A stretch of DNA of 64,000 nt, taken from contig NZ_CP166866.1 in assembly GCF_047495555.1 (NCBI RefSeq), positions 186,001 through 250,000 of the forward strand, read 5' to 3'. The position numbers were made by a program, and so were the translations under genes. Source of the stretch: Methanobacterium_D sp040373355. GTDB lineage: Archaea; Methanobacteriota; Methanobacteria; Methanobacteriales; Methanobacteriaceae. Positions 54,634-62,767 of the stretch are shown piece by piece. Positions within the stretch are counted from its first letter, which is position 1; each line of letters opens with the position of its first letter. The notes under the pieces are model-generated. The model had not been told where the DNA came from and searched no databases. It worked only from the letters and a program-made list of their open reading frames with translations.

Positions 54634-55941
54634 TTATATTTTAGATAATGCCTGATCTATATCTGCTATAATATCTTCAACGTTTTCAAGACCGATGGAA
54701 AGTCTTACAAAATCGTCTGTAACTCCTGTTTGAGCCTGCTCTTCAGGGGTTAGCTGTTGATGAGTTGTTGAAGCTGGGTGTATAACAAGACTTTTTGCAT
54801 CTCCAATATTTGCAAGATGTGAGAAAAGTTCAGTGTTTTCAATGAATTTTTTACCTGCCTCAAGACCCCCTTTAATTCCAAATCCTATTAATGCACCGTA
54901 TCCTCCTTTTAAATATTTAGATGCTAATCTATGAGCAGGATCATTTTTTAATCCCGGATATGTTACCCATTTTACAGAAGGATGGTCTTTTAAGAACCTA
55001 GCTACTTCAAATGCATTTTCTGAATGTTTTTGCACTCTTAAATCTAATGTTTCAAGACCTTGTAAAAACTGGAAAGCATTGAAAGGACTTAATGCTGCAC
55101 CCATATCCCTGAGGAGCCTTACTCTTGCCCTCATTATATAAGCAACGTTTCCAAGTCCCGAGAAATCACTAAATGTTTCCCAGAAGTTGAGACCATGATA
55201 ACTTGGATCTGGCTGATCTAAAATTGGATAGTTACCATTGCCCCAATCAAAGTTTCCGGAATCAACTATTACTCCCCCAATGGATGTACCGTGTCCTCCA
55301 ATAAATTTTGTTGCAGAAAGCGTTGTTATGTCTGCTCCGTATTCTATAGGTTTTACAAGTCCTACACCGGTTGTGTTATCCACTACAAATGCTATTCCAT
55401 TATCGTGAGCAATTTCTGCAATTGCTTCGTAATCAGGAATATCTAATTTAGGGTTACCTATGGATTCGGCAAAAATTGCCTTTGTTTTGTCTGTAATTGC
55501 ATTTTCAATTGATTCAAGGTCAGTGGACTCTACAAAGTTCACTTTCCTACTCAATTCAGGGAAAGTATAGTTGAATAATTGATAAGTACCACCGTAAAGG
55601 TTATTTGCTGAAACTATCTCGTCACCAGGTAAACTGAGGTTTAATAATGCATATGTATTTGCAGCTTGTCCAGAAGCTACTGCTAAAGCTCCATTTCCAC
55701 CTTCAATTGCTGCAATTCTCTTTTCAAAAACATCTGTTGTAGGGTTCATTATACGGGTGTAAATGTTACCAAATTCTTTTAATGCAAAAAGATTTGCTGC
55801 GTGTTCTGCGTCATTAAAAACATACGATGATGTTAGATAGATAGGTACAGCTCTTGCTCCTGTTGCAGGGCATGCTTCTTCCTGTCCTACGTGTAATCCT
55901 AATGTACTTAATCCATAATCTTTTTTCTTTTCTTCTGTCAT
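54634..55941 (-). CDS. metY: O-acetylhomoserine sulfhydrylase (MetY type)
   Basis: PLP enzyme making homocysteine from O-acetylhomoserine and sulfide. 435 residues from ATG 55941, eight bases after GGAGG (a frame extension upstream lacks a site). Matches: G-L-H-V-G-Q, I-Y-T-R-I-M-N-P-T, V-D-N-T-T-G-V-G, and PLP Lys in S-A-T-K-F-I-G-G-H. It leads metY-metX and has the TATAAC-N4-GTTATA operator in its promoter. Confidence 0.95.
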   Translation of the reverse strand: MTEEKKKDYGLSTLGLHVGQEEACPATGARAVPIYLTSSYVFNDAEHAANLFALKEFGNIYTRIMNPTTDVFEKRIAAIEGGNGALAVASGQAANTYALLNLSLPGDEIVSANNLYGGTYQLFNYTFPELSRKVNFVESTDLESIENAITDKTKAIFAESIGNPKLDIPDYEAIAEIAHDNGIAFVVDNTTGVGLVKPIEYGADITTLSATKFIGGHGTSIGGVIVDSGNFDWGNGNYPILDQPDPSYHGLNFWETFSDFSGLGNVAYIMRARVRLLRDMGAALSPFNAFQFLQGLETLDLRVQKHSENAFEVARFLKDHPSVKWVTYPGLKNDPAHRLASKYLKGGYGALIGFGIKGGLEAGKKFIENTELFSHLANIGDAKSLVIHPASTTHQQLTPEEQAQTGVTDDFVRLSIGLENVEDIIADIDQALSKI

Positions 55942-56061
55942 TTCCTTTGCCTCCAATAAATCATTTACTGGCATCCTCAAGCATAATTCTGATTCGAATA
56001 ATTATCAAACTCAAAAAATCAAGATAACTAATCCAAACTAGAATTTAAAAATTTATAATCG

Positions 56062-56077
56062 TATAACAATTGTTATA
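56062..56077 (-). promoter_or_regulatory. TATAAC-N4-GTTATA operator of metY
   Basis: Perfect 16-bp palindrome, TATAACAATTGTTATA. On the minus strand it directly follows AAATATTATAAC, so it overlaps the presumed TATA box, about 120 bp before the metY start. Confidence 0.7.
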
Positions 56078-56225
56078 ATATTTACTTCTTCTTTCTTATT
56101 TAAAGTTTGCGAGTAATCTAGAGGATAGAAGCATGTTCTACCACACACTATCGTAAATAAAGTATTAACTAAAAATAAATTAATGATAAATGATAGAATA
56201 ATGATCAAATTAAGTAAAGTATTTA

Positions 56226-56241
56226 TATAACAATTGTTAAT
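56226..56241 (+). promoter_or_regulatory. TATAAC-N4-GTTA operator over the tRNA-Cys promoter
   Basis: TATAACAATTGTTAAT, with the core TAAC-N4-GTTA intact, lies inside TATTTATATAAC, the best TATA box for the tRNA gene that begins 22 bp further on. A protein bound here would hide the TATA element. Confidence 0.65.
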
Positions 56242-56262
56242 TTATTAATTACACCTTCATTT

Positions 56263-56333
<71 letters not shown>

Positions 56334-56345
56334 TCGAACCCCCTT

Positions 56346-56453
56346 AAAACCAATGGTTTTTGGGCCCCAAACACATAGTGTTTGAGGGCTTTTAAAAAGG
56401 GATTCATCCAAACAGCAGAACTACGTTCTCCTGACCAAAATCTCCGATTTTGG
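56346..56453 (+). repeat. Tandem mini-hairpin cluster E between tRNA-Cys and cysS
   Basis: Hairpins 56346-56360 (6-bp arms, AAT loop), 56368-56384 (7-bp arms, ATA loop), 56417-56429 (5-bp arms, TAC loop) and 56435-56453 (8-bp arms, TCC loop). CGAACC right after the tRNA is the same flank found in clusters A and F. The stretch 56357-56388 is nearly identical to 12876-12908. Confidence 0.75.
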
Positions 56454-56536
56454 CCTCGCTACGCTCGGAAAATAAACATTATCCAGAATAAACACTATTT
56501 TAAATTATTTAACTATTTTATTGAGTCTGATGCCCT

Positions 56537-57916
56537 ATGATGAAAATATACAATACCATGACCCGTAAAAAAGAAGAATTTAAGCCTTTAAAAGAAAATA
56601 GAATAAAAATGTTTGTATGCGGGCCAACAGTATACGATAAATCACATATAGGACATGGCAGAACATATATTTCTTTTGATGTTATAGCAAGATATCTTAA
56701 ATATAAAGGATACAGCGTTTTTTATCTACAAAATATCACTGATATCGATGATAAAATAATTAAGCGAGCAGATGAACTTGGAGTTGAACCATTAAAGCTT
56801 GCTAAAGAATTTGAAAATCGATATATCGAAGATATGGAAACATTAGGTGTTGAAAACGTTAATTTTTATGCAAGAGCAATGGAACACCTCGATGAAATCA
56901 TTAATCAAATTCAAACATTAGTAGATAAAAATTTTGCTTATGAAACTCCAACGGGAGTTTATTTTGATGAAGAAAAATTTCCAGACTTTGGTAAACTTTC
57001 AAACCGTAATATTGAAGAATTAAATGTCCACAGGGTTAATCCAGACCCTACTAAAAGAAATCCCGGTGATTTTGCTCTCTGGAAAAAGAGGGATGAAAAT
57101 CCTGCATGGGATTCACCCTGGGGAAAAGGAAGACCGGGATGGCATATTGAAGACACTGCAATATCTGAAACTTATTTTGGAGGGCATTTTGATATTCATG
57201 GCGGTGGGTTAGACCTAATATTCCCACACCACGAAGCAGAAATTGCTCAAATGGAATCTGCAACCGGTAAAAAGCCAATGGTTAAATACTGGCTACATAC
57301 AGGCTTTTTAAATGTTAGTGGGGAGAAAATGTCTAAGTCCCTTGGAAATTTCATTACTATAAACGAATTACTTAAAGAGTATGATCCCCAAGTCTTCAGA
57401 TTCTTTGTTCTTTCTACTCATTACTGAAGTCCAATTGATTTTAGCGATGATGCACTCAAGCAATCAGAAAATAGCCTTAAAAGAGTTCATAAACTACTTG
57501 AAAACATAGATGAACTTCTAAATACAGATATAATTGAAAACCGCACAAGTGATGAAAGATACCTTAAATTACTTGAAGATACTAAAAATTCTTTTTTAGA
57601 TGCAATGGATAATGACTTTAATACTCCTATTGCACTTTCAGCACTTTTTGGTCTTATAAGGGATATAAACAAAGGCATAAATGAAGAAGATATTTCCAAA
57701 AATGTATTTGAAAAAATAAAGGAACTATTTAATGAACTTGGAAATATCTTGGGACTTAATTTCTTTAATGAATCACAAGGTGATGATTCAACAGAAGAGT
57801 TAGTAAATATTCTCGTTGATGTAAGAAAAAAACTCCGCCAAAAGAAAGATTATGAGCTTGCAGATGAAATAAGAAGCAAGTTAGGAGACTTAGGAATTAA
57901 TTTAGAAGATAAATAA
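56537..57916 (+). pseudogene. cysS: Cysteinyl-tRNA synthetase with an in-frame TGA at 57425
   Basis: Reading through the TGA gives 459 residues plus the stop as one frame. H-I-G-H (37-40), K-M-S-K-S (264-268) and W-H-I-E-D-T-A are present. The break reads S-T-H-Y-[TGA]-S-P-I-D-F-S, where CysRS has R (H-Y-R-S-P), so one base change from CGA or AGA suffices. The rest continues undamaged to the helical anticodon-binding end. At the second zinc ligand position (Cys in E. coli W-H-I-E-C) this protein has Asp. Whether this is decay, read-through or a sequence error is open; a 296-residue fragment would lack anticodon recognition. It shares its control region with tRNA-Cys. Confidence 0.82.
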
Positions 57917-57922
57917 AAATGT

Positions 57923-58321
57923 CTAGATACAGTAATCCATAGATTCTTCATTTCTTTTAGATCCCATACATGCATTACAGCCGGTAGGAACATTATCTTT
58001 CTCTTTATGTATTTGACAGATTATTTCTTCCGCTTTTACATTTTTACAGATATCACAAACTCTTCTAATAATATCTCCTTGACCTAAATCCTGATTAATT
58101 AAATCTCTTGCAAGAAGTCTAATCATATTTTGTGTATGAGCATCGAATTTGATTCCATGTCCTCTTTTGTCACTTATATATTGTGATACTGCAGGTTGGG
58201 TGATATCAAGCAACTCAGAAATTTGTTTTTGTTTCATACCTAAATTAAGTAATTCTTTGGCTAATTCCGACCTTATACTTGGAATTACATACCATACAAC
58301 CATCTCACATGGTGGTCTCAC
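57923..58321 (-). CDS. HTH transcriptional regulator with a Cys-rich C-terminus, candidate cysteine-regulon repressor
   Basis: 132 residues. An Xre-like helix-turn-helix (about 15-52; M-K-Q-K-Q-I-S-E-L-L-D-I-T-Q-P-A-V-S-Q-Y) is followed by C-D-I-C, a lone Cys, C-N-A-C and a late Cys. Such cysteines could bind zinc or an Fe-S cluster, or sense thiols. Start: GTG 58321 with GGGCGTGAT upstream. It lies between cysS and cysE and has the operator TATAACATGGGTTATA in its own promoter, so autoregulation is likely. Naming it as the regulon's repressor is inference. It resembles a predicted archaeal regulator family often found near cysteine genes. Confidence 0.72.
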   Translation of the reverse strand: MRPPCEMVVWYVIPSIRSELAKELLNLGMKQKQISELLDITQPAVSQYISDKRGHGIKFDAHTQNMIRLLARDLINQDLGQGDIIRRVCDICKNVKAEEIICQIHKEKDNVPTGCNACMGSKRNEESMDYCI

Positions 58322-58403
58322 GTTATCACGCCCTCTATTATTAGTTAGTGTAATTAGTTTAGATTTAGAAAATGAATAAAAATCTGATCATTTAAATCTG
58401 TGA

Positions 58404-58419
58404 TATAACATGGGTTATA
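58404..58419 (-). promoter_or_regulatory. TATAAC-N4-GTTATA operator of the HTH regulator
   Basis: Perfect palindromic arms around ATGG. On the minus strand it follows AAATAAATATAAC, overlapping the TATA-like box, about 85 bp before the regulator's GTG start. Confidence 0.65.
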
Positions 58420-58552
58420 TTTATTTATATTTTTTTGCCTATACTATTTTGTTAATTTAATTATCATTCTCTATTCATACTTTAACATTAGTTATGAGTC
58501 TAAAATATGATAATAATATAAATATAATCAATGAAAAGTAAAAAAGATAATA

Positions 58553-59266
58553 TTATATGCCTGCACCCTCACAGAATATCTCTTCAAATTCTGATTTTCT
58601 CTGGAATAATTCATTCATTTCTATTACCGATGTAGATATTCCTAACGCCCTTATTTGGTTTTCCATTTCATCTTGGCGATCTAAAATAAGTTTAATAACA
58701 TCTGCAATTGGATCTGGTAATTCACCATGATCTAGATCTATAGCGCATTTACGTTCCTGCTTTACATTTCTTCCAGGTATTCCAACTATTGTAGAACCCA
58801 TGGGAGCTGGTTTTAATACCACAGAACCTGCACCTATCTTTGAACAGTCTCCTATCTTGATATTACCTATTACTTTAGCTCCTGATCCAATTACAACACC
58901 ATTTCCAATAGTAGGGTGCCTTTTTTTTCTCTCTAAGCTTGTTCCACCTAAAACAACGCCTTGATAGATTAAAACATCGTCCCCAACTTCTGCAGTTTCT
59001 CCAATAACTACTCCCATCCCATGATCAATAAAGACTCTTCTTCCAATTATGGCTCCAGGATGTATTTCTACGCCAGTTAAAAGGCGAGATAAAGCAGATA
59101 TAATACTAGCAATAAATGAATGATTTCGAAGCCAGAACCAGTGGGCTATTAAGTAAAACCATATAGCATGAAGCCCAGGATAGGTTAAAAATATTTCTAA
59201 TTTACTTCCTGCCGCTGGATCTCTTAACATTACCATTTGTAAGTCTTCTTTAACTCTATCAAACAT
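58553..59266 (-). CDS. cysE: Serine O-acetyltransferase
   Basis: It forms O-acetylserine from serine and acetyl-CoA. 237 residues: N-terminal helices (R-D-P-A-A-G) and a left-handed beta-helix of hexapeptide repeats (I-H-P-G-A-I-I-G, H-G-M-G-V-V-I-G-E-T-A), with the active His in D-H-G-M-G. It follows cysK by 63 bp. CysE/CysK in a methanogen gives the bacterial-type route to cysteine. Confidence 0.94.
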   Translation of the reverse strand: MFDRVKEDLQMVMLRDPAAGSKLEIFLTYPGLHAIWFYLIAHWFWLRNHSFIASIISALSRLLTGVEIHPGAIIGRRVFIDHGMGVVIGETAEVGDDVLIYQGVVLGGTSLERKKRHPTIGNGVVIGSGAKVIGNIKIGDCSKIGAGSVVLKPAPMGSTIVGIPGRNVKQERKCAIDLDHGELPDPIADVIKLILDRQDEMENQIRALGISTSVIEMNELFQRKSEFEEIFCEGAGI

Positions 59267-59329
59267 TTATTTGCCTCCGTGCTTAGAATCCATGGAAAAT
59301 AAGATAGAAATACTAAGTATTTTCTATAT

Positions 59330-60316
59330 TTAATTGGAGAAGTCTTTTTGATCATAAATATGGAAAGCTTCTTCAAATACCCATTCCATACTTAAGTATC
59401 TTTCTCCAGTGTCTGGAAGGATAACAACAATCCGTTTACCTTTATTTTCTTCTCGTTTTGCAACCTGAAGTGCTGCCCATGTTGCAGCTCCAGAAGATAT
59501 TCCTGCAAGTATTCCTTCTTCTTTTGCAAGGGCTAGCATTGTATCTGCTGCGTCTTTATCTTTTACTTTTATAATTTCATCTATTAAATCTGTTTCTAAT
59601 ACATCAGGAACAAACCCGGCGCCAATTCCCTGAATCTTGTGTGGCCCTGGGTCTCCTCCAGACAATACAGGAGACGCTTCTGGTTCTGCAGCTATTGATT
59701 TAAATTCAGGATTTTTTTCTTTTAAAACCTGCGAAATACCTGTTAATGTACCTCCAGTACCTACCCCTGCAATTAATATATCCACTTTTCCATCAGTGTC
59801 TCTTAATATTTCCTGTGCAGTTGTTTGCCTGTGTATTTTTGGATTAGCTTTATTTTTAAACTGCTGAGGCATTACAGCATTAGGTAATGATTCAACAAGT
59901 TCTTCAGCTTTAGCTACAGCCCCCTTCATCCCGTTTGCACCGGGAGTTAACACAATTTCAGCACCGAGAAGTGCCAGTAATTTTCGACGTTCCATGGACA
60001 TTGTATCTGGCATTGTAAGGATTAATTTGTAATCTTTAGCAGCTGCAACAAAAGCAAGTGCTATACCGGTATTACCACTTGTTGGTTCTACTAAAACAGT
60101 ATCTTTAGTAATAAGTCCTTCCTCTTCACCTTGCTCTATCATAGCAACCCCAATTCTATCTTTTACACTACTTAGGGGATTAAATGATTCCAGTTTTGCT
60201 ACAACTTCTGCGTTAGCCCCTTCTGTTATTTTATTTAATCTTACTAGAGGGGTGTTTCCTATAAGTTCTGTAGCATCATTTGCTATTCCTCTTTTTAATT
60301 CAGGTATTTTCACCAT
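59330..60316 (-). CDS. cysK: Cysteine synthase A
   Basis: PLP enzyme joining O-acetylserine and sulfide. 328 residues: I-G-N-T-P-L-V-R-L, PLP Lys in P-L-S-S-V-K-D-R-I-G, T-S-G-N-T-G-I-A-L and G-V-G-T-G-G-T-L-T-G. Start at ATG 60316 after GGTGAG. It leads the cysK-cysE operon under a promoter region with three operator copies. Confidence 0.96.
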   Translation of the reverse strand: MVKIPELKRGIANDATELIGNTPLVRLNKITEGANAEVVAKLESFNPLSSVKDRIGVAMIEQGEEEGLITKDTVLVEPTSGNTGIALAFVAAAKDYKLILTMPDTMSMERRKLLALLGAEIVLTPGANGMKGAVAKAEELVESLPNAVMPQQFKNKANPKIHRQTTAQEILRDTDGKVDILIAGVGTGGTLTGISQVLKEKNPEFKSIAAEPEASPVLSGGDPGPHKIQGIGAGFVPDVLETDLIDEIIKVKDKDAADTMLALAKEEGILAGISSGAATWAALQVAKREENKGKRIVVILPDTGERYLSMEWVFEEAFHIYDQKDFSN

Positions 60317-60369
60317 ATTTACTCACCGCGTAATACTATGTCTGTTTTTAATATTGTTTTTATGTAATA

Positions 60370-60385
60370 TATAACTATAGTTATA
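60370..60385 (-). promoter_or_regulatory. cysK operator 1 (TATA-overlapping)
   Basis: TATAACTATAGTTATA is a perfect palindrome, 55 bp before the cysK start. On the minus strand the run TTTAATATAAC puts the TATA box over its left half. Confidence 0.7.
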
Positions 60386-60424
60386 TTAAATAACACTGTT
60401 ATAAGTGTTAGTTGGGATGCCCAA

Positions 60425-60436
60425 TAACTATAGTTA
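60425..60436 (-). promoter_or_regulatory. cysK operator 2
   Basis: TAAC-TATA-GTTA core. Its centre is 53 bp upstream of operator 1, about five helical turns. Confidence 0.55.
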
Positions 60437-60464
60437 AAATTAGTTAATCAATTCAATATTTAAA

Positions 60465-60480
60465 ATTAACGATCGTTATA
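60465..60480 (-). promoter_or_regulatory. cysK operator 3
   Basis: ATTAAC-GATC-GTTATA, centre 42 bp upstream of operator 2, about four helical turns. Confidence 0.55.
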
Positions 60481-60548
60481 TTATAATCATATCTATAAAG
60501 AATCTTCATTGTCTTCCTGCATTAATTCATAAACCTTCTTTAGGGCAT

Positions 60549-60592
60549 TCAAAATCAAGGATTTTGATGCATCAAACATATAACATGTTTGA
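60549..60592 (-). repeat. Tandem mini-hairpin cluster G at the end of the NifX-like gene
   Basis: Hairpins 60549-60567 (8-bp arms, AAG loop) and 60572-60592 (8-bp arms, 5-base loop) are joined by the linker TGCA. The order and linker match cluster D (34340-34382). The second hairpin codes the last residues of the NifX-like protein, and its stop codon is in the first hairpin. Confidence 0.7.
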
Positions 60593-60911
60593 TAGCATCC
60601 TCTATCAACATAGGTATAATTACAGGCTGAATTCTGTGTGAAATAAGCGCATCTGCTGCCCCAGGTCCAACCTGACTAACTAATACTCCTTCACAATCTG
60701 AAATCAAGTTAATTGTATCTTCCATTGAAGCATCATGACCTTCAGCATGACAAGCAGGCTTGTTTTTTCGGCATTCTATAAATTCATAGCTGCCATCATC
60801 CTTAATTTCAACAATTAAAAATTGCTGAGCTCTTCCAAAATGTTGATTTACAAATTTCCCATCACTGCTTGCAATTGCTACTTTAGTTGATATAAAATCA
60901 CCTTTTTTCAA
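60555..60911 (-). CDS. NifX/NifB-type dinitrogenase iron-molybdenum cofactor domain protein
   Basis: 118 residues at most. The recognisable core is K-V-A-I-A-S-S-D-G-K-F-V-N-Q-H-F-G-R-A-Q-Q-F and G-V-L-V-S-Q-V-G-P-G-A-A-D-A, of the PF02579 family that handles Fe-S or cofactor intermediates. The open frame starts with TTG 60911 but has no ribosome binding site there. GGTGAT lies inside the frame, and three bases after it stands ATA (60893), where ATG would be expected. The last ~13 residues (after about position 106) are encoded by the hairpin repeat. Confidence 0.75.
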   Translation of the reverse strand: MKKGDFISTKVAIASSDGKFVNQHFGRAQQFLIVEIKDDGSYEFIECRKNKPACHAEGHDASMEDTINLISDCEGVLVSQVGPGAADALISHRIQPVIIPMLIEDAIKHVICLMHQNP

Positions 60912-60966
60912 TTCTAAGTTTGTTTTCGTTAATACATAAATTTATCCTAATTAGTAAATGATTAGC

Positions 60967-62163
60967 CTATAGTGTCTTGACTGCATATTCAATCCTCTTT
61001 AATGCTTCTTCAAGCAGATGTCTGGGACAAGCAATGTTCATTCTCATAAATCCACTTCCTGCTTCTCCAAATATAAATCCATCTTCTAATGCTACTTTCG
61101 CTTCTTCTTGCATAAATTTCATTAGAGTTTGGTTATCCATACCCAAATCACGGCAATCTAACCAGATAAGATATGTGCCCTGTGGTTGAATGACTTTTAT
61201 ATCCTTAATTTTTGTATTTAAATAATCAATAAGGAAGTTTAAATTTCCCTGTAAATATTCTAGCACCTGTTCAAGCCATTCATCCCCAAATCGATAAGCA
61301 GCTTCAAGTGCAGTGTATCCAAATAAACTAGGAGCAGGTGAGATACCAAATCCTATATTGATAAATTCATCCCGAAGCTTTTTATTAGGAATAATAATTG
61401 AAGAGACATTTAAACCAGGTAAATTGAATGTTTTACTGGGAGACATGCAAATAATGCAATTTTGCTCAAATTCTTTAGATATTGAAGCAAAAGGAATATG
61501 CTTATGATCATTAAATAGAATTTCACAATGAATTTCATCAGAAATAACTACAGCATCATTTTTTAGTGCTATTTCACCCATGCAAATTATTTCATCCTTT
61601 TTCCAAACTCTTCCAACTGGATTATGTGGATTACAGAAAATAATCGCTTTTATACGGCTTGGAAATGGTAAACGTAGACTACTTGTTTTGAATTTTTGTT
61701 CTAAATCTTCAAAATCCATTTCATAACGGCCGTTTACCAGTTTAAGTTCATTATTTACTATCTGACAACCGCTGTTTTTAACAACTGGAAAAAATGGGTG
61801 ATAACATGGTTCTTGAAGTACAATTTCATCACCATAATGGGTAAGTGAACGAACAGCTATATGTAGCGCTGGAACAACTCCCGAAGTAAAAATTACCCAT
61901 TCCGGCTCAACTTTCCATTTGAATTTTCTCCACATACGTTCAACAACAGCATCAACAACACTAGATCCCGGTTTTGTATATCCATAAAAAGGATGTTCAG
62001 CACGCTTTTTAAGCGCATCTACTATGGGTCCGGCAACTGGAAAATCCATATCTGCTACCCACATAGGAATTAAATCTTCATTTCCAAATATAAAATTAAG
62101 CATATCCCACTTAAGGCTATCAGTCTTTTTTCTGTTATTCAACCTATCAAAATCGTATTTCAA
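60967..62163 (-). CDS. MalY/PatB-type PLP enzyme (cystathionine beta-lyase-like)
   Basis: 398 residues of fold-type I aminotransferase, with W-V-A-D-M-D-F, C-N-P-H-N-P-V-G-R-V-W, D-E-I-H-C-E-I and PLP Lys in S-P-S-K-T-F-N-L-P-G. PatB/MalY proteins usually cleave cystathionine or cysteine C-S bonds, which fits its place near the cysteine and methionine genes. TTG start after GGAGAT. It precedes the NifX-like gene by 55 bp. The TTAACAAA/TTTGTTAA inverted repeat at 62176-62219 lies in its promoter. Confidence 0.85.
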   Translation of the reverse strand: MKYDFDRLNNRKKTDSLKWDMLNFIFGNEDLIPMWVADMDFPVAGPIVDALKKRAEHPFYGYTKPGSSVVDAVVERMWRKFKWKVEPEWVIFTSGVVPALHIAVRSLTHYGDEIVLQEPCYHPFFPVVKNSGCQIVNNELKLVNGRYEMDFEDLEQKFKTSSLRLPFPSRIKAIIFCNPHNPVGRVWKKDEIICMGEIALKNDAVVISDEIHCEILFNDHKHIPFASISKEFEQNCIICMSPSKTFNLPGLNVSSIIIPNKKLRDEFINIGFGISPAPSLFGYTALEAAYRFGDEWLEQVLEYLQGNLNFLIDYLNTKIKDIKVIQPQGTYLIWLDCRDLGMDNQTLMKFMQEEAKVALEDGFIFGEAGSGFMRMNIACPRHLLEEALKRIEYAVKTL

Positions 62164-62333
62164 ATTATATCTCCATTAACAAACTTATAATTAAAGCTAT
62201 ATTTGTTAAATCCTTTGTTTTAGTTAAGTTTAAATATGTAATAAATTATTTATAAAACTTATTACATAAGAAGTGGCTACTAAGAGAGTGGAAATAAATT
62301 TTTCCTGAACTTAAAAAAATAAATTGAGGTTGA

Positions 62334-62397
62334 GAAAAATCGTAGATTTTTCGAACCTTTCGAAACTTAAGTTTCGAATGCCCGAACATAAAGTTCG
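62334..62397 (+). repeat. Tandem mini-hairpin cluster F in the DUF2769 leader
   Basis: Hairpins 62334-62352 (8-bp arms, GTA loop), 62359-62378 (a perfect 20-bp palindrome) and 62383-62397 (5-bp arms, 5-base loop). GTTGAG (62329-62334) opens it and CGAACC follows the first hairpin, as in cluster A. It lies 36-99 bp before the DUF2769 start. Confidence 0.75.
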
Positions 62398-62432
62398 ACG
62401 GCACAAAATAAAAAAAATTTGAGGTGATATAT

Positions 62433-62672
62433 ATGGCACAAGTTCCAAGAAATGAAGAAACAATGATAAAATGTATCTGTAATGCATGTCCAACCTACAA
62501 TGAATGTATGCAAACTGGAAAATTAGGAGTGTTCTGCTCTGTAGGAGACGAAATAAGATGTTTTGAAAATATGGAAGGATGCAGATGCCAAGAATGTACC
62601 GTATCATCAGATTATAATTTCGATACAGCATATCACTGCAAAGATGGAAATCCAGAGATGCAGAAAAGATAA
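62433..62672 (+). CDS. DUF2769 family Cys-rich small protein
   Basis: 79 residues from ATG 62433, behind GAGGTGAT. Eight or more cysteines in pattern C-I-C-N-A-C, C-M-Q-T, F-C-S-V-G, R-C-F, G-C-R-C-Q-E-C and a late C suggest binding of zinc or iron. The family is small, archaeal and of unknown role. It is preceded by hairpin cluster F. Confidence 0.75.
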   Translation: MAQVPRNEETMIKCICNACPTYNECMQTGKLGVFCSVGDEIRCFENMEGCRCQECTVSSDYNFDTAYHCKDGNPEMQKR

Positions 62673-62767
62673 TTAAAACCTTTATTTTTTTTATTTAAAC
62701 TTATATTAACTAATTAATCCATATTATTCTAATTAAAGGATTTTTAGAAATTACATCTTATAATAAT

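Noticed and set aside
57425..57427. The cysS TGA as a selenocysteine codon
   Set aside because: The family has Arg, not Cys or Sec, at this place, no SECIS-like hairpin was seen, and Methanobacteriales of this kind are not known to use selenocysteine.
62176..62219. TTAACAAA/TTTGTTAA before the PatB-type gene as a copy of the sulfur operator
   Set aside because: The spacing is 28 bases between arms, not four, and the arm sequence differs.
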